Positions 1 to 9,681 are shown, counted from the first letter of the stretch. The stretch is 53,169 nucleotides of DNA from Clostridiaceae bacterium (GCA_016287385.1 JAEEWM010000025.1:1-53169); one strand, 5' to 3'. Made by a program: numbers and translations. Notes: generated from the sequence alone by a model not told the origin.

Positions 1-1
1 C

Positions 2-2494
2 AATCCTAACGGTATGGATATAGGTTCTACAAGGAGATGCACGTATAACGCTACCTCTCCGTCATACTCCGCGGTAGTTAAATTCCGCTGGACGGCGGGC
101 GCGGAAGCGCACGCAGTGCTCTACTTTGACGCTTGGGCGGGCAGTGCTTATCCGTTCTGCCTTGCCATTAAGAAGCCGAATCACGACGCCCTCGGCGCGG
201 CGGCTGGCCCCAACGGCGCGTGGGATCTTGACCCGTCGAATCGGGACAACATCGTTCAGATGACCGAGGCGATCGCCGAGGGTGATACCAAGGATATCGA
301 ATTCGGCAGACTCAAGGTCGTATCCGGTCCGCGCACGGGTAAATACTACGTTTACTTAAAGGTAAACGATGAACTTATAGTCTACTACTATTATGACGGC
401 GTAAGCGATGACGGCACCTACAAGGGCGGCACCGGAACGCTTTCAAACAACTTCTTATTCACTTCGAGCTCAACAGGCAACTATATTTCATCGATTCCGG
501 AGCCCTATGAGCCGTACGACGTAATAGAATACGATGATTTGTTCAGCGGCGGCAACGCCCTTTCCTCGAACACTACCGCTATGAGCGGCGCCACCGTATT
601 CACCTATAACCGCACTTCGCCCACCGGCTCCGCGATATTCAAGTATCGCTGGAAGGTTGGAAGCAAAGCAAAATTCCAGCTTTCATTCGAGAAAACGGCG
701 AGCGACGCTATGGCGTATATGTTCGGCGCGTGGTTAGGCGAACCCGGCGCTGATGCCGGCTACGATAACGGCAGAATGTGGCTGAGACCCGGCACAGGCC
801 CGCAGATCAATATGCCTTCGATTCTGACCGCGGGCAGTGAGCATAACGTTGAGTTTGCGAGACTCAAGGTTTCGACCGGACCCGACAGAGGCAAGTATTA
901 CGTTTATATCAAGATAGACAACGTACTGATAGCGGAGGATTATGTAGCCGCAAACGTAGTCGATAAGAGCGGCAATTACACCTCGAACCCCGGCTCTACG
1001 GCATTAAACGTTAAGTCCGGCGAGATAATCTTCACCTTCTGGGGCAGTGAGGGCAACGTTATCAGCACTTACAAGAGAGCCGTAAGAGGCGATTTTGACG
1101 GTGGCGACAGCATTAACTCGCAGGATTTTGCAGCCCTCAGAAAGGCTATAATGGGCTATGAGGACGAAAACGGAAATCCGGACGAGATAGCCGATTATAA
1201 CAGCGACGGCACTGTAAACGTTATCGACCTTGTTGTAATGAAGAAAGACTTCTTCAAGGGCAACTCCTATGCAAAGACCGGCGGTCTCAACCTCGGTACG
1301 CAGGAGCACCTGCTGGAAAGCGTCGGCAGTTTTGTCGATAACACCAAGACGGCCTCCTACATAGCGGCGGCCTCCTCGACTCTCGGTGCAAACACATACA
1401 GGCTTAGCATGGCGATCCACGATTTGTATTACGCTTCGAACTCCAACGGCGTTATCGAAAGGGATAACGGCAAAATGAGCCAGCTCAAAGCGATGGTCGC
1501 GGCGCTCAAAGCGCAGGGTATAAACACTATCCTTTACGTAACCGATTCGTATATACTGCCTTACGGTTACTCGAACCCGGCTGTAAACCATCATAAGACC
1601 TGCCCGACGCCGGGAACCCAGGACTATGAGAACTGGCTGAAAGTAAACGCCGCGGCGTTCGGCGCTCTTGCCGCTGAAATTCCGGAAATCAAGTATTTCG
1701 AGCCGTTCAACGAGATCAACCTGACCACCACCGGCTTTGAGAAGCCCGGCATCCCGTGGGACGCTTCCGATCAGGTTGCGGCGAACTATAAGTACACAGT
1801 TGAAGAAAAAGCCGGTATCATGGCTGACCTTTGCTGGTACGTTTCAAGAGCGGTCAAGGCGGTTGATTATACCAACCAGGTCACCACGCCTTCGATATGC
1901 GTGGGTTCGCACGAGTCAATAATCGAGGGAACCTTCCTGAACGCGCTTTACGGTGCGATCGAGTCCGGTGTTTATCCGACTAACAACGCCGTAAGCGATA
2001 AGAGAGTTGACAACTACTTTACGGTTATCAATATCCACGCGTATCCCGAATATGCGACGACTTCCAGTGCGCGAACCACCAAGGTCAACAACATCGCAAA
2101 CGATATAGGCAATACCATATACTCCGTGATGCAGGCGCATCACGACGGCAACAGCCGCGTATGGCTCACCGAAACCGGCTGCTCGGTATTCGGCAGCCGC
2201 ACGGAGGCTAACGCCGAGGATCTTGTCACCAAGCTTCTTACCAAGATAAACAGTAATCTGACCTATATCGATACAGTTATCTTCTATAAGATTGCCGACA
2301 TTTCGACCAATAACGGTTTAAGCGAGCCGGAAAGCAAATTCGGTCTCTTCTACTCAGGCGACGCGAGCAGTAACAGTTACGCCGCAAAGAGAACCGCGAA
2401 GGCGATTTACAAGTTCTTCCATAACGGTTCTACCGATTATACGGCGCTTAACACTCTTGCTTCCAATGCCCGAAACGGCGCGTACAGCAGTTAA
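2..2494 (+). CDS. Secreted multimodular glycoside hydrolase with internal dockerin (5' end outside the window)
   Basis: The frame is open from base 2, and the residues before the first in-window ATG (base 14) already match the repeated module, so the gene begins upstream. In order the visible part holds the remainder of one ~190-residue beta-rich module, a complete second module (about 530-1078), a dockerin-like region with two Ca-binding-type loops (DFDGGDSINSQDF and DYNSDGTVNVIDL, about 1088-1260), and a ~400-residue C-terminal domain. That domain has the clan-A TIM-barrel hallmarks: a likely acid/base Glu in EPFNEIN (1712-1714) and a likely nucleophile Glu in WLTETG (2171-2173). The CAZy family is not assigned; it is GH5/GH39-like at best. 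The architecture matches the C-terminal half of the protein at 3713-9634. The dockerin lies inside the protein rather than at its end, which is less common. Role inferred: surface-complex polysaccharide hydrolase. Confidence 0.8.
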   Translation, partial: NPNGMDIGSTRRCTYNATSPSYSAVVKFRWTAGAEAHAVLYFDAWAGSAYPFCLAIKKPNHDALGAAAGPNGAWDLDPSNRDNIVQMTEAIAEGDTKDIEFGRLKVVSGPRTGKYYVYLKVNDELIVYYYYDGVSDDGTYKGGTGTLSNNFLFTSSSTGNYISSIPEPYEPYDVIEYDDLFSGGNALSSNTTAMSGATVFTYNRTSPTGSAIFKYRWKVGSKAKFQLSFEKTASDAMAYMFGAWLGEPGADAGYDNGRMWLRPGTGPQINMPSILTAGSEHNVEFARLKVSTGPDRGKYYVYIKIDNVLIAEDYVAANVVDKSGNYTSNPGSTALNVKSGEIIFTFWGSEGNVISTYKRAVRGDFDGGDSINSQDFAALRKAIMGYEDENGNPDEIADYNSDGTVNVIDLVVMKKDFFKGNSYAKTGGLNLGTQEHLLESVGSFVDNTKTASYIAAASSTLGANTYRLSMAIHDLYYASNSNGVIERDNGKMSQLKAMVAALKAQGINTILYVTDSYILPYGYSNPAVNHHKTCPTPGTQDYENWLKVNAAAFGALAAEIPEIKYFEPFNEINLTTTGFEKPGIPWDASDQVAANYKYTVEEKAGIMADLCWYVSRAVKAVDYTNQVTTPSICVGSHESIIEGTFLNALYGAIESGVYPTNNAVSDKRVDNYFTVINIHAYPEYATTSSARTTKVNNIANDIGNTIYSVMQAHHDGNSRVWLTETGCSVFGSRTEANAEDLVTKLLTKINSNLTYIDTVIFYKIADISTNNGLSEPESKFGLFYSGDASSNSYAAKRTAKAIYKFFHNGSTDYTALNTLASNARNGAYSS

Positions 2495-2509
2495 TTAAGG
2501 CAAACAGAG

Positions 2510-2535
2510 CGTTCCGGGGCTTTTGCCCCGGAACG
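2510..2535 (+). terminator. Perfect hairpin after the first hydrolase gene
   Basis: An 11-bp perfect inverted repeat (CGTTCCGGGGC / GCCCCGGAACG) with a TTTT loop lies 16 bases past the stop codon. It has no U-tract after it, so it may be a weak terminator, a processing site or a 3'-end stabiliser inside an operon. Confidence 0.5.
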
Positions 2536-2567
2536 GTTCCCCGTACTATATATATGGAGGTATACAG

Positions 2568-3677
2568 ATGAAAAAAATTCTGACAATTTTTCTCACGGCT
2601 TCATTTGTTCTGTCAGTGATCCTCACGGCGACGTTTTCCGTCACTGCCGATGCGCGTACAGCCGTATGTACGGTGGCGCTCTCGGAGCAGAATGCCGGCA
2701 CGGATGATTATTTCGTCGCGGCGGACGTCACCTTTACGAGCGACGCGGAGTTTACCGCGGGTATATTCACGGTGGAAGCGGCAGGGTTTAAGATTGACGG
2801 ATGTACCGCGGGCGAATGCACAGGCGGCGAAGCGCCGGAAATATACGTTTCACCCGAAAAAAGCATGGTTTTATTCGCCGGTTTCAGCGAGAGCACGGAA
2901 AATGATATAAGATCGTATACAAAAGTCACGCTTTCTCTTAAACTGGTTTTGGGAGACGGCGCACAGCCGTCCTCCGGTATAACCGTCAGCGTTAAGAATA
3001 TAAGCATATCCAACGTTGATGAGGAAAAATATACCGTTGCCGACGCTCAGGCGACGCTTACCGCTCAGCACATACACACCCCCGCCGACGAATGGTCGAG
3101 CGACGCTGAAAACCATTGGCACGTATGCACCTCCTGTCAGGAAAAAGTTGACGAGGCGAAGCACACCTTTGATGACGGCGCGGTAACGCCGCCCACCTGC
3201 ACAGCCGGCGGATATACCACCTACACCTGCACGGTTTGCGGCTACAGCTATAAGAGCAACGAGGTTCCCGTTGCCGCGCACAACGTAGGCGAGTGGATAA
3301 CCGACGCAAACGGACATCACCGCCACTGCGCGGACTGCGACCAGGACGTTGACGCGGGCGAGCACACCTACGAATGGGTAGTAACCAAAGAAGCGACAGC
3401 CGAGGAAAACGGACTGCGCGAGGAAATATGCTCGGTTTGCGGATACAAATCGGGCAACAGCGAGGATATAATCTACTCGCAGCACAAGCCCGGCGATATC
3501 AACGGCGACGGCTCGCTTAACAATAAAGACTTAACGCGTCTTTTCCAGTACCTTTCCGACTGGGACGTTGAAGTAAACGAAGCGGCGCTTGACGTAAACG
3601 GCGACGGCAGCGTCAACAACAAGGACTTAACACGGCTTTTCCAGTATCTCTCCGATTGGGATGTCGAGATATACTGA
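2568..3677 (+). CDS. Small secreted cohesin-like plus dockerin adaptor protein
   Basis: 369 aa. The ATG at 2568 is chosen because GGAGG sits 7 bases upstream and a signal peptide (MKKILTIFLTASFVLSVILT, cut near the Ala at ~29) follows directly; an earlier in-frame ATG at 2523 would put non-signal residues in front. Residues ~31-165 form a beta-rich domain with a cohesin/CBM-like pattern (YFVAADVTFTSDAEFTAGIF, then a late VTLSLKLVL strand). Residues ~166-300 are Cys/His repeats with HWHVCTSC, YTCTVCGY, HRHCADC and ICSVCGY motifs. Residues ~307-369 are a type I dockerin with two almost identical halves, each with a DxNGDGS loop and NNKDLTRLFQYLSDWDVE. If the first domain is a true cohesin, the protein would be an adaptor scaffoldin. 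The cohesin call is tentative; the dockerin call is firm. Confidence 0.85.
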   Translation: MKKILTIFLTASFVLSVILTATFSVTADARTAVCTVALSEQNAGTDDYFVAADVTFTSDAEFTAGIFTVEAAGFKIDGCTAGECTGGEAPEIYVSPEKSMVLFAGFSESTENDIRSYTKVTLSLKLVLGDGAQPSSGITVSVKNISISNVDEEKYTVADAQATLTAQHIHTPADEWSSDAENHWHVCTSCQEKVDEAKHTFDDGAVTPPTCTAGGYTTYTCTVCGYSYKSNEVPVAAHNVGEWITDANGHHRHCADCDQDVDAGEHTYEWVVTKEATAEENGLREEICSVCGYKSGNSEDIIYSQHKPGDINGDGSLNNKDLTRLFQYLSDWDVEVNEAALDVNGDGSVNNKDLTRLFQYLSDWDVEIY

Positions 3678-3712
3678 AAACAGGGATCTACTATTATTAA
3701 AGGAGAAAAGCT

Positions 3713-6700
3713 ATGAAAAAGAGCTCCAGAAGAATTCTTGCCGTTATACTGGCGGTCGGTATGCTTGCCTCTTTGTTCACTCTGCCGATGACGGTCAGCG
3801 CGAACGGCGAACCCCTTAAGTTCGGAAGCGACGGCAAGTTCAAAATCGTCATTTTTTCCGACGTTCAGGATCAATTCCCCGTTCATCAGCGGGTAATTAA
3901 CGTAATGAAACAGGCAATCGCCCGTGAAAACCCCGATCTTATCGTTTATCTCGGCGATATTACCGAGCAAAACATTAAAGAGCCCGAGGTTGATTACAGG
4001 CGCACGGTCGAGCAGATATTCTCTCCCGCCGTGGAAGCCGGCGTACCTTACGCGATAGTATTCGGTAATCACGACGATCAAAGCTATTACAGCGGCCAGC
4101 GCACCGATAAGGCGGCTATGCTTTCTGTAATACAGTCGCTCGGCGACTGCCGCACGGTGGACGCCGACCCCTCGCTTTACGGCACGGGTACCTGCAAGAT
4201 TCCGGTTTACTCTTCGGACGGCAGCAGTATTGCGTTTGACCTCTTTATGGTCGACTCAAACACCTACCAGAACCCGACCGACGGCGGCAGCGGATACGAT
4301 AACCCCCACGCCGATCAGCTTGAGTGGCTTGCCGCAAACAAGGATGCCGGCGTAAACTCTTTCGTATTCCAGCATATTCCGATGCCTGAGACCTTCAATC
4401 TTTTTAAGGAAGACGAGAACGGCTCAAAAAGCTACGGCGGCAAAAAATACGCTTTAGCGTTAAACGAAAACGCGACCGGCAGCGCGGGCGAATTTCCGCA
4501 CCCCTGCCCCGCGGACTGCAATTTCGGCGAGTTCACCACTTTAAGGGATATGGGCGGCGTGCTCGGCGTATTTACGGGCCACGACCACTTAAACGACTTC
4601 ACCGGCGTATACGACGGACTCAGAATGACCGCCGTTCCCGGTATGACCTATTATAACTACGGCAAAGAAGAAGTAAGAGGTTACGGCGTTATCGAGCTTG
4701 ACGAAAACGATATCGAAAATTACGATTATCACTCGGTCAAGTTCTCTACGCTCGATGCCGAAGCCGGCGAAACCGCGGAGACCACCTACGCCGATTACGA
4801 CCTCGTTACCTACGCCGATCTGCGTAAAGACGGCAACCCGCTGCCCGAGACCGATTACAACATCCACGGCAGCAACACCTTTACTTATGCCGGCACCTCG
4901 CCGACTCATTCGGCGATATTCAAATTCCGTTGGACCGCGGGCGCGGACAACGAGGGCTTCCAGTTCTCGTTTGACGAGGGCGAAAACGGCAATATCGCAT
5001 ATCCCTTCGGCGTTTGGATAAAGAAGCCGAATCAGGGCAGCGCCGGCTCTTACGGCGCGTGGCACCTGCGCCCCAACCAGGCGGACCGTCTCGTTAATAT
5101 GAATACCGCGGTAAAGAAGGGCGACGTTTATAATATCGAGCTCGGCAAGCTCAAAATTCTTACCGGCGAGCCTCAGCACGTGGGTGAATACTATCTTTAC
5201 TTAAAGGTAAACGGCGTTCTTATTCAGGAAGCTTATTCAAACGCCGGCGCCGACGGTCAGTTTATGTCCGGCAACGCGCTTTGCCAGATGGAAAACAAGA
5301 TTCGTTTCGGCGACTGGTCGTCATCGGATAACAACAACAGGATTTCCGCGTACGATTTTGAAAGCTTTGCGCCTTACGATGTAATCGAATACGAAGACCT
5401 GCTCGATACCGGCGACAACCACCTCGCGGCGGAAGGAACCACCCTTACGGCGCAGAACAATCTCTTCCACTATGAAGCGACCTCCCCGTCACATTCGGCG
5501 ATATACAAATTACGCTGGACAGCCGGCGACGATATCTATTTTCAGCTTCATCCCGGTATCTACGGCAGCAGTAATAACTTCGCCTACCGTATAAACGGCG
5601 AAAACTTCAATCAGCGCAACCCGAGCGCGGACGTGCCGGTAGGATATACGATAAGCGAGGGCGACTCGGTCAATATCGAGATCGGCAGACTCCTCGTTGC
5701 CGACGGCGACAACGCCGGCAAGTATTACACATACTTTAAGGCGGGCGGTAAGGTAATTTTTGAAAAATACGTATCGGCGGACGATACAAACACCGCCTCC
5801 TACCTCGGCGACAGTATCCAGCTTAATCTGCGCGACGCCGCGCACTACTGCGAGATCAGTCCGTACATAGAGGAAATACCCGAAGAACCCGCCGACGCGC
5901 TCTATTATAAATACGACGAGATAGAATACGGCGATCTTCGCGAAAACGGCAATTATCTCGCGAGCGAGACCGTAATGAGCGGCGGTAAGACCTTCACCTA
6001 TAACAAAACTTCATCTACCGGCTCCGCGATACTCAAATACCGCTGGACCGCCGTTGAGGGCTCCAAATTCCAGCTTTCCTTTGACAAGGCGGGTTCCGGT
6101 GTAAACTATATGTTCGGCGTTCAGCTCTACGCGCCGGGCAGTGAGGGGCACGAGAACAGCTCAATAAGACTCCGCCCCGGTCTTGACGACAACAACGCGT
6201 GGGCGGACCTCGCCGAAAATATCGAGGACGGCAGAAGCTACGATATCGAGTTTGCGCGGCTTAAGGTTAAAAACGGCGAAAACGCGGGCAAGTATTACGT
6301 TTATTTCAAAATGGACGGCGAGCTTGTTTCCGAAAGCTACGTCGGAGCGGATGTTGTTGACGGCAAGGGCAACTACAAGTCAAATCCCGGAAACGCGGAC
6401 TGTAAGCTTTCAAACGAGATTTACCTCACCTTCTGGGGCGCTTCCGGCAACAAGATAAGTGCGACGGCGGTTCCCGAGACCTACGAACCTTACGACGAAG
6501 TTACATATTATGATCTGCTGTTGAACGGCAGTCCGCTTTCGGCGGCGAAAACGCCGCTGAACGGCAATCCGAAGTTTGCCTACAACGCCACTTCTCCCAC
6601 TCATTCCGTTGTGCTCAAATACCGCTGGACGGCGGGCACCTGCGCCGAAGGCAAACCGCATTACGTATTCTACTTTGATAATTGGTCGGGCGGCGCCTAT

Positions 6701-9634
6701 CCGTTCTGTCTTGCGGTAAAATCACCGGGCTATTCGGGCCTCGGCGCCGCGGCGGGTGAGAACGGCGCGTGGCATATCGATCCGTCCAAGTCAGATCATA
6801 TCGTTCAGATGACCGAGCCCATAGTAGTCGGTCAGGACTATGATATCGAACACGGCCGTATTAAGGTGGCGACCGGTCCGAACAAGAATAAATATTACGT
6901 TTACCTTAAAGTAAACGGCGAGCTTATATTCGGTTATTACTACGACGGTGTACATGAAGACGGCACCTACGGCGGTTCTAATCAGGCGTTTGATTCCAAA
7001 TATCTGCGCTTTACGGACGGTACGGCGGATAACTACATCTCCGCGACGCCGGTCGTCGAAACGTATGAGGATTACGATGAGATTTATTATTCCGACCTGA
7101 AGAAAAACGGTCAGCCGCTTTCCGCCGGCGGCACGAATATGAGCGGCGGCACCGTATTGACCTATGACCGCAAATCTCCGACCGGCTCGGCGATTTTAAG
7201 ATACCGCTGGACAGTCGGCGACGTCTCAAAATTCCAGTTGTCGTTTGAAAAGACCTCAAACAGCGCCATGGCGTATATGTTCGGCGCGTGGCTTTCAGAA
7301 CCGGGTGCCGAAAGCGGCTTCCCGAACGGCAGAATGTGGCTGCGCCCCGGTTACGGTCCGCAGGCGGGCTTTGCCGAAGCCATACAGCCGGGCTCGACTC
7401 ACGACGTTGAGTTTGCGCGGCTTAAAGTCAGCGGCGGGTCACGAAAGGGCAAATACTACGTTTATATCAAGATAGACGGCGAGCTCATAGCCGAAGATTA
7501 CGTGGCGGCGGGCGATGTGGACGCAAACCTCGGCTACATCTCAAATCCGAACAGTACGGTGTGCAGTATGACCTCGAACGAAATATTCTTAGCGTTCTGG
7601 GGCAGTAACGGCAACATGATAAGCGCCATTCCGGTCGAAGAGACATATGAGGATTACGACGTGATAGAATACGCCGATCTTAGTAAGGACGGCATCCCCG
7701 TTCCGGCGGACGGCAGAACGATGAGCGGCGGCACAGTATTCACCTATAACCGCACTTCGCCTACCGGCTCGGCAATATTCAAGTATCGCTGGAAGGTCGG
7801 CTCTGTCGCCAAATTCCAGATGTCGTTTGAAAAGACCGCCGATAACACCATGGCGTATATGTTCGGAGCATGGCTTTCAGAACCCGGCGCCGAGACGGGC
7901 TACGATAACGGCAGAATGTGGTTAAGACCTGCTTACGGTCCGCAGGCGGGCTTTGCTTCCGCGCTCGCGGCGGGCGCGTCATATAACGTTGAGTTTGCGC
8001 GCCTTAAAGTAAAGAACGGTCCCAACAAGGGCAAATACTACGTCTATATTAAGATAGACGACGAACTTATAGCCGAAGATTACGTGGCGGCGGACGTTGT
8101 AGACGAAAATCTCAATTATTATTCCAAACCGGGCGAAGTCGGGTGCAGTATGACCTCGAACGAGATATTCTTCGCGTTCTGGGGCAGCGAGGGCAACGCC
8201 ATCGGCGCTTACAAGGAATCAGCGGTCGGCGGGCACGCCGGCACAAGGGGCGATTTTGACGAAAACGGAACTATCAACGCGCTTGACTTTACCGCTCTTA
8301 TCAACCGCCTCTTCGGAGTTATAGGCGATATCGAATTACCCGAGGGAATCGCCGATTTCAACAACAACGGCACCGAGGATATCGATGACCTTATAGCTGT
8401 TAAAAAGTATATCGCGCCGGTCAACACCTATGAGAAAACGGGCGACCTTACGGTTGGTACGCAGGAGCACCTTTTAGAGGATGCAACCAAAACCGCGGAA
8501 TATATAGCCGACGCTTCGGGAACGCTCGGCGTGACCGCGTATCGGCTCAGCGTGCCTATTCATCAGCTTTATTATGCCACCGAAACAAACGGCGTAAAAG
8601 TTAAAGCGGACAATATGAACGCGCTTAAAGAGCTGGTCGCGGCGCTGAAGAGTAAGGGTATAACCGAAATTCTCTACGTTACCGATTCGTTTATTCTGCC
8701 TTACGGTTACAGCGACCCCCAAAAGACCCATAACAAGACCGTTCCGGATCCGGCAACGGATAAAGATAATTATCTTGCGTGGCTCAACGTGAACGCAAAC
8801 GCGTTCGCCGCGCTTGCCGCAGAAGTTCCGGAAATCAAGTTCTTCGAGCCGTTCAACGAGATAAACGTTACGGGCTCAAGACTTGAAACCTACGGCATCG
8901 GCTGGAACGCAACCGCCGAACAGCAGGCGGCGCACAGATTTACCGTAAGCGAAAAAGCCGGTATAATGGCTGACCTTTGCTGGTATGTGTCAAAGGCGGT
9001 CAAGTCGGTTGATGCGAAGAATCAGGTAACAACGCCTTCGATCAGTCTGTCGGGCAGCCAGGTAGTCGAAAAAGATTTTCTTGACGCTCTGTACAAGGCT
9101 GTTGAATCAGGCAATTATCCCACCGGTCAGGCGCTTGCCGATAAGAGAACAGACAGCTACTTTACTATTATCAACATCCACCTGTATCCGGAGTATACCG
9201 ACAAGAGCTCGCAGATCGAGACCAATGCAAACAATTTTGCGGCGAGCATTAACGCGGCATATGATGTGATCAAAGCCCATAAAGACGGCGGCAGCCGCGT
9301 ATGGCTCACCGAAACCGGCGTCTCTTCGTATCACGGCGACGGCGCTCCCAGAAATGAGGAAACCGCGGCTGCGATATTCAATACGACGCTCGGCAAAATA
9401 GATAACGACCTTACTTATATAGACACCGTAATAACCTATAAGCTTGCGGATATCTCATCGGATAACGGAGCAAGCCCGGTGGAAGCGGGTTACGGTCTGT
9501 TCTATTCCGGCGATGACCTCGACTACGATCCTTATACCGCAAAGCCGATAGCAAAAACCGTTTACAGCTTTACGCACGGCGGCTCTGCCGATTATTCGGA
9601 GCTTGACGCGCTCGCTTCACGCTACGGCGGATAA
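3713..9634 (+). CDS. Secreted metallophosphoesterase / six-module / dockerin / glycoside hydrolase fusion
   Basis: 1973 aa; ATG at 3713 after AAAGGAGAAA. A signal peptide of ~31 residues leads into a calcineurin-like metallophosphoesterase (~40-345) with FSDVQ, YLGDIT, FGNHDD, FQHIP and TGHDH motifs; the usual DxH of the first motif is DVQ. Six tandem beta-rich modules follow (~359-1502). Each starts with a YxxYDxxxYxDL box, has a xxSxxxSAxxKxRW core, and most carry a GKYYVYxKxDGEL strand. A dockerin-like region (~1511-1573; DFDENGTINALDF and DFNNNGTEDIDDL) precedes a ~400-residue clan-A-like hydrolase with E1716 (EPFNEIN) and E1867 (WLTETG) as the likely catalytic pair. Module function is unknown; glycan binding is a guess from the beta-strand-rich pattern. 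The 35-base gap from the upstream adaptor gene suggests co-transcription. Substrate inferred: a phosphate-bearing polysaccharide. Confidence 0.88.
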   Translation: MKKSSRRILAVILAVGMLASLFTLPMTVSANGEPLKFGSDGKFKIVIFSDVQDQFPVHQRVINVMKQAIARENPDLIVYLGDITEQNIKEPEVDYRRTVEQIFSPAVEAGVPYAIVFGNHDDQSYYSGQRTDKAAMLSVIQSLGDCRTVDADPSLYGTGTCKIPVYSSDGSSIAFDLFMVDSNTYQNPTDGGSGYDNPHADQLEWLAANKDAGVNSFVFQHIPMPETFNLFKEDENGSKSYGGKKYALALNENATGSAGEFPHPCPADCNFGEFTTLRDMGGVLGVFTGHDHLNDFTGVYDGLRMTAVPGMTYYNYGKEEVRGYGVIELDENDIENYDYHSVKFSTLDAEAGETAETTYADYDLVTYADLRKDGNPLPETDYNIHGSNTFTYAGTSPTHSAIFKFRWTAGADNEGFQFSFDEGENGNIAYPFGVWIKKPNQGSAGSYGAWHLRPNQADRLVNMNTAVKKGDVYNIELGKLKILTGEPQHVGEYYLYLKVNGVLIQEAYSNAGADGQFMSGNALCQMENKIRFGDWSSSDNNNRISAYDFESFAPYDVIEYEDLLDTGDNHLAAEGTTLTAQNNLFHYEATSPSHSAIYKLRWTAGDDIYFQLHPGIYGSSNNFAYRINGENFNQRNPSADVPVGYTISEGDSVNIEIGRLLVADGDNAGKYYTYFKAGGKVIFEKYVSADDTNTASYLGDSIQLNLRDAAHYCEISPYIEEIPEEPADALYYKYDEIEYGDLRENGNYLASETVMSGGKTFTYNKTSSTGSAILKYRWTAVEGSKFQLSFDKAGSGVNYMFGVQLYAPGSEGHENSSIRLRPGLDDNNAWADLAENIEDGRSYDIEFARLKVKNGENAGKYYVYFKMDGELVSESYVGADVVDGKGNYKSNPGNADCKLSNEIYLTFWGASGNKISATAVPETYEPYDEVTYYDLLLNGSPLSAAKTPLNGNPKFAYNATSPTHSVVLKYRWTAGTCAEGKPHYVFYFDNWSGGAYPFCLAVKSPGYSGLGAAAGENGAWHIDPSKSDHIVQMTEPIVVGQDYDIEHGRIKVATGPNKNKYYVYLKVNGELIFGYYYDGVHEDGTYGGSNQAFDSKYLRFTDGTADNYISATPVVETYEDYDEIYYSDLKKNGQPLSAGGTNMSGGTVLTYDRKSPTGSAILRYRWTVGDVSKFQLSFEKTSNSAMAYMFGAWLSEPGAESGFPNGRMWLRPGYGPQAGFAEAIQPGSTHDVEFARLKVSGGSRKGKYYVYIKIDGELIAEDYVAAGDVDANLGYISNPNSTVCSMTSNEIFLAFWGSNGNMISAIPVEETYEDYDVIEYADLSKDGIPVPADGRTMSGGTVFTYNRTSPTGSAIFKYRWKVGSVAKFQMSFEKTADNTMAYMFGAWLSEPGAETGYDNGRMWLRPAYGPQAGFASALAAGASYNVEFARLKVKNGPNKGKYYVYIKIDDELIAEDYVAADVVDENLNYYSKPGEVGCSMTSNEIFFAFWGSEGNAIGAYKESAVGGHAGTRGDFDENGTINALDFTALINRLFGVIGDIELPEGIADFNNNGTEDIDDLIAVKKYIAPVNTYEKTGDLTVGTQEHLLEDATKTAEYIADASGTLGVTAYRLSVPIHQLYYATETNGVKVKADNMNALKELVAALKSKGITEILYVTDSFILPYGYSDPQKTHNKTVPDPATDKDNYLAWLNVNANAFAALAAEVPEIKFFEPFNEINVTGSRLETYGIGWNATAEQQAAHRFTVSEKAGIMADLCWYVSKAVKSVDAKNQVTTPSISLSGSQVVEKDFLDALYKAVESGNYPTGQALADKRTDSYFTIINIHLYPEYTDKSSQIETNANNFAASINAAYDVIKAHKDGGSRVWLTETGVSSYHGDGAPRNEETAAAIFNTTLGKIDNDLTYIDTVITYKLADISSDNGASPVEAGYGLFYSGDDLDYDPYTAKPIAKTVYSFTHGGSADYSELDALASRYGG
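4788..8219 (+). repeat. Six tandem copies of a ~190-codon module
   Basis: Approximate copy starts are 4788, 5365, 5905, 6477, 7060 and 7642. Copies 5 and 6 are very alike (PTGSAI, YMFGAWLSEPGAE, NGRMWLRP), and copy 4 is close to the partial module at bases 2-520. Copy 6 and the module at 530-1078 share long near-identical DNA runs, for example around 600 and 7740. More diverged copies occur in the protein at 9779-15169. Confidence 0.85.
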
Positions 9635-9651
9635 GTCAAAGCAAAAATAAT

Positions 9652-9681
9652 GCCTTTTGGGGCGTTTTAGCCCCAAAAGGC
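9652..9681 (+). terminator. Perfect 12-bp hairpin after the fusion gene
   Basis: GCCTTTTGGGGC pairs with GCCCCAAAAGGC across a GTTTTA loop, 17 bases past the stop codon at 9634. No U-tract follows, so it may act as a weak terminator or RNA-end element, like the hairpin at 2510-2535. Confidence 0.5.
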
